A DNA stretch of 37,310 bases from Planctomycetota bacterium. Its GTDB lineage: Bacteria; Planctomycetota; Planctomycetia; Gemmatales; Gemmataceae. The stretch is taken from positions 1 through 37,310 of the forward strand of contig JACOUH010000205.1 in the NCBI GenBank assembly GCA_016177925.1, read 5' to 3'. Positions 37,265 to 37,310 of this stretch are shown here, piece by piece. How positions within the stretch are numbered: position 1 is the first letter of the stretch; every line of letters starts with the position of its first letter. Made by a program: the position numbers and the translations under genes. Under the pieces are notes generated by a model, which worked only from the letters and a program-made list of their open reading frames with translations, did no database searches and was not told the origin of the DNA.

Positions 37265-37310
37265 GTAGGACGGATTTCCAATCCGTCCGGACGGATTGGA
37301 AATCCGTCCT
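37265..37310. repeat. GTAGGACGGATT REP-like inverted pair, cut by window edge
   Basis: Left arm 37265-37288 and right arm 37289-37310 (last two bases AC expected beyond the edge) with no loop between. Same family as the element inside the GNAT gene at 18721-18787. Confidence 0.93.

Overview
The window is GC-rich, gene-dense chromosomal DNA that looks planctomycetal, most probably Gemmataceae or a close relative. Signs of this are a DUF1501 Tat-exported protein, a TIGR03067-type lipocalin-like protein, a 14-repeat WD40 protein with a membrane anchor, a large Tat-exported protein of unknown function, and many palindromic repeats that read as 'TSPTRQRG'-like or 'GRISNPS'-like peptides. No rRNA, tRNA, phage or CRISPR locus was recognised.

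Layout. 1-4.4 kb: CpaF/TadA-type secretion ATPase (-), UPF0173 metal-dependent hydrolase (+), JmjC/cupin-8 hydroxylase-like protein (-), and a TIGR03067 protein (+) behind a TTGCAG-16-TATAAT promoter. 4.4-10 kb: a two-polypeptide pyruvate/2-oxoacid:ferredoxin oxidoreductase, then a REP-associated tyrosine transposase (RAYT) whose stop codon overlaps the start of tsaD. 10-17 kb (mostly -): kynB-like cyclase, bacterial PH-like membrane protein, HEAT-repeat protein, DUF2892-SRPBCC protein, a small + gene, a repeat-rich tract, a short-chain dehydrogenase pseudogene, and a CocE-type hydrolase. 17-20 kb (+): a tightly coupled three-gene operon (DUF3419/BtaA-like aminocarboxypropyl transferase, GNAT, heme-oxygenase-like diiron protein) that resembles a small biosynthetic unit. 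20-24 kb (-): debris of a WD40/repeat protein and a sensor kinase with an NtrC-family sigma-54 activator. 24-32 kb: M20 amidohydrolase, Uma2 protein with a heptad minisatellite, HtrA-like protease (-), a Tat protein and the WD40 protein. 32-37 kb: a divergent enolase, a small membrane ORF coupled to a DUF1501 gene, and a thioredoxin-domain gene (-).

Two things stand out. (1) The thioredoxin-domain gene at 35852-37045 (-) is one open frame interrupted only by two TGA codons, and these fall exactly on the two cysteine positions of the CxxC active site (UGA-Leu-Thr-UGA). A hairpin with a G-starting loop follows at distances suitable for a bacterial SECIS. The simplest reading is a UxxU selenoprotein with a selenocysteine pair. 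(2) A RAYT gene sits among at least nine sequence-distinct families of palindromic elements. Three families carry the GTAG foot known for REP sequences and are arranged as inverted pairs. One lies in frame inside the GNAT gene, one is in the tail of the sensor kinase, and others lie between convergent genes or inside the oxidoreductase operon.

All names come from reading motifs and family resemblance; no database search was possible.
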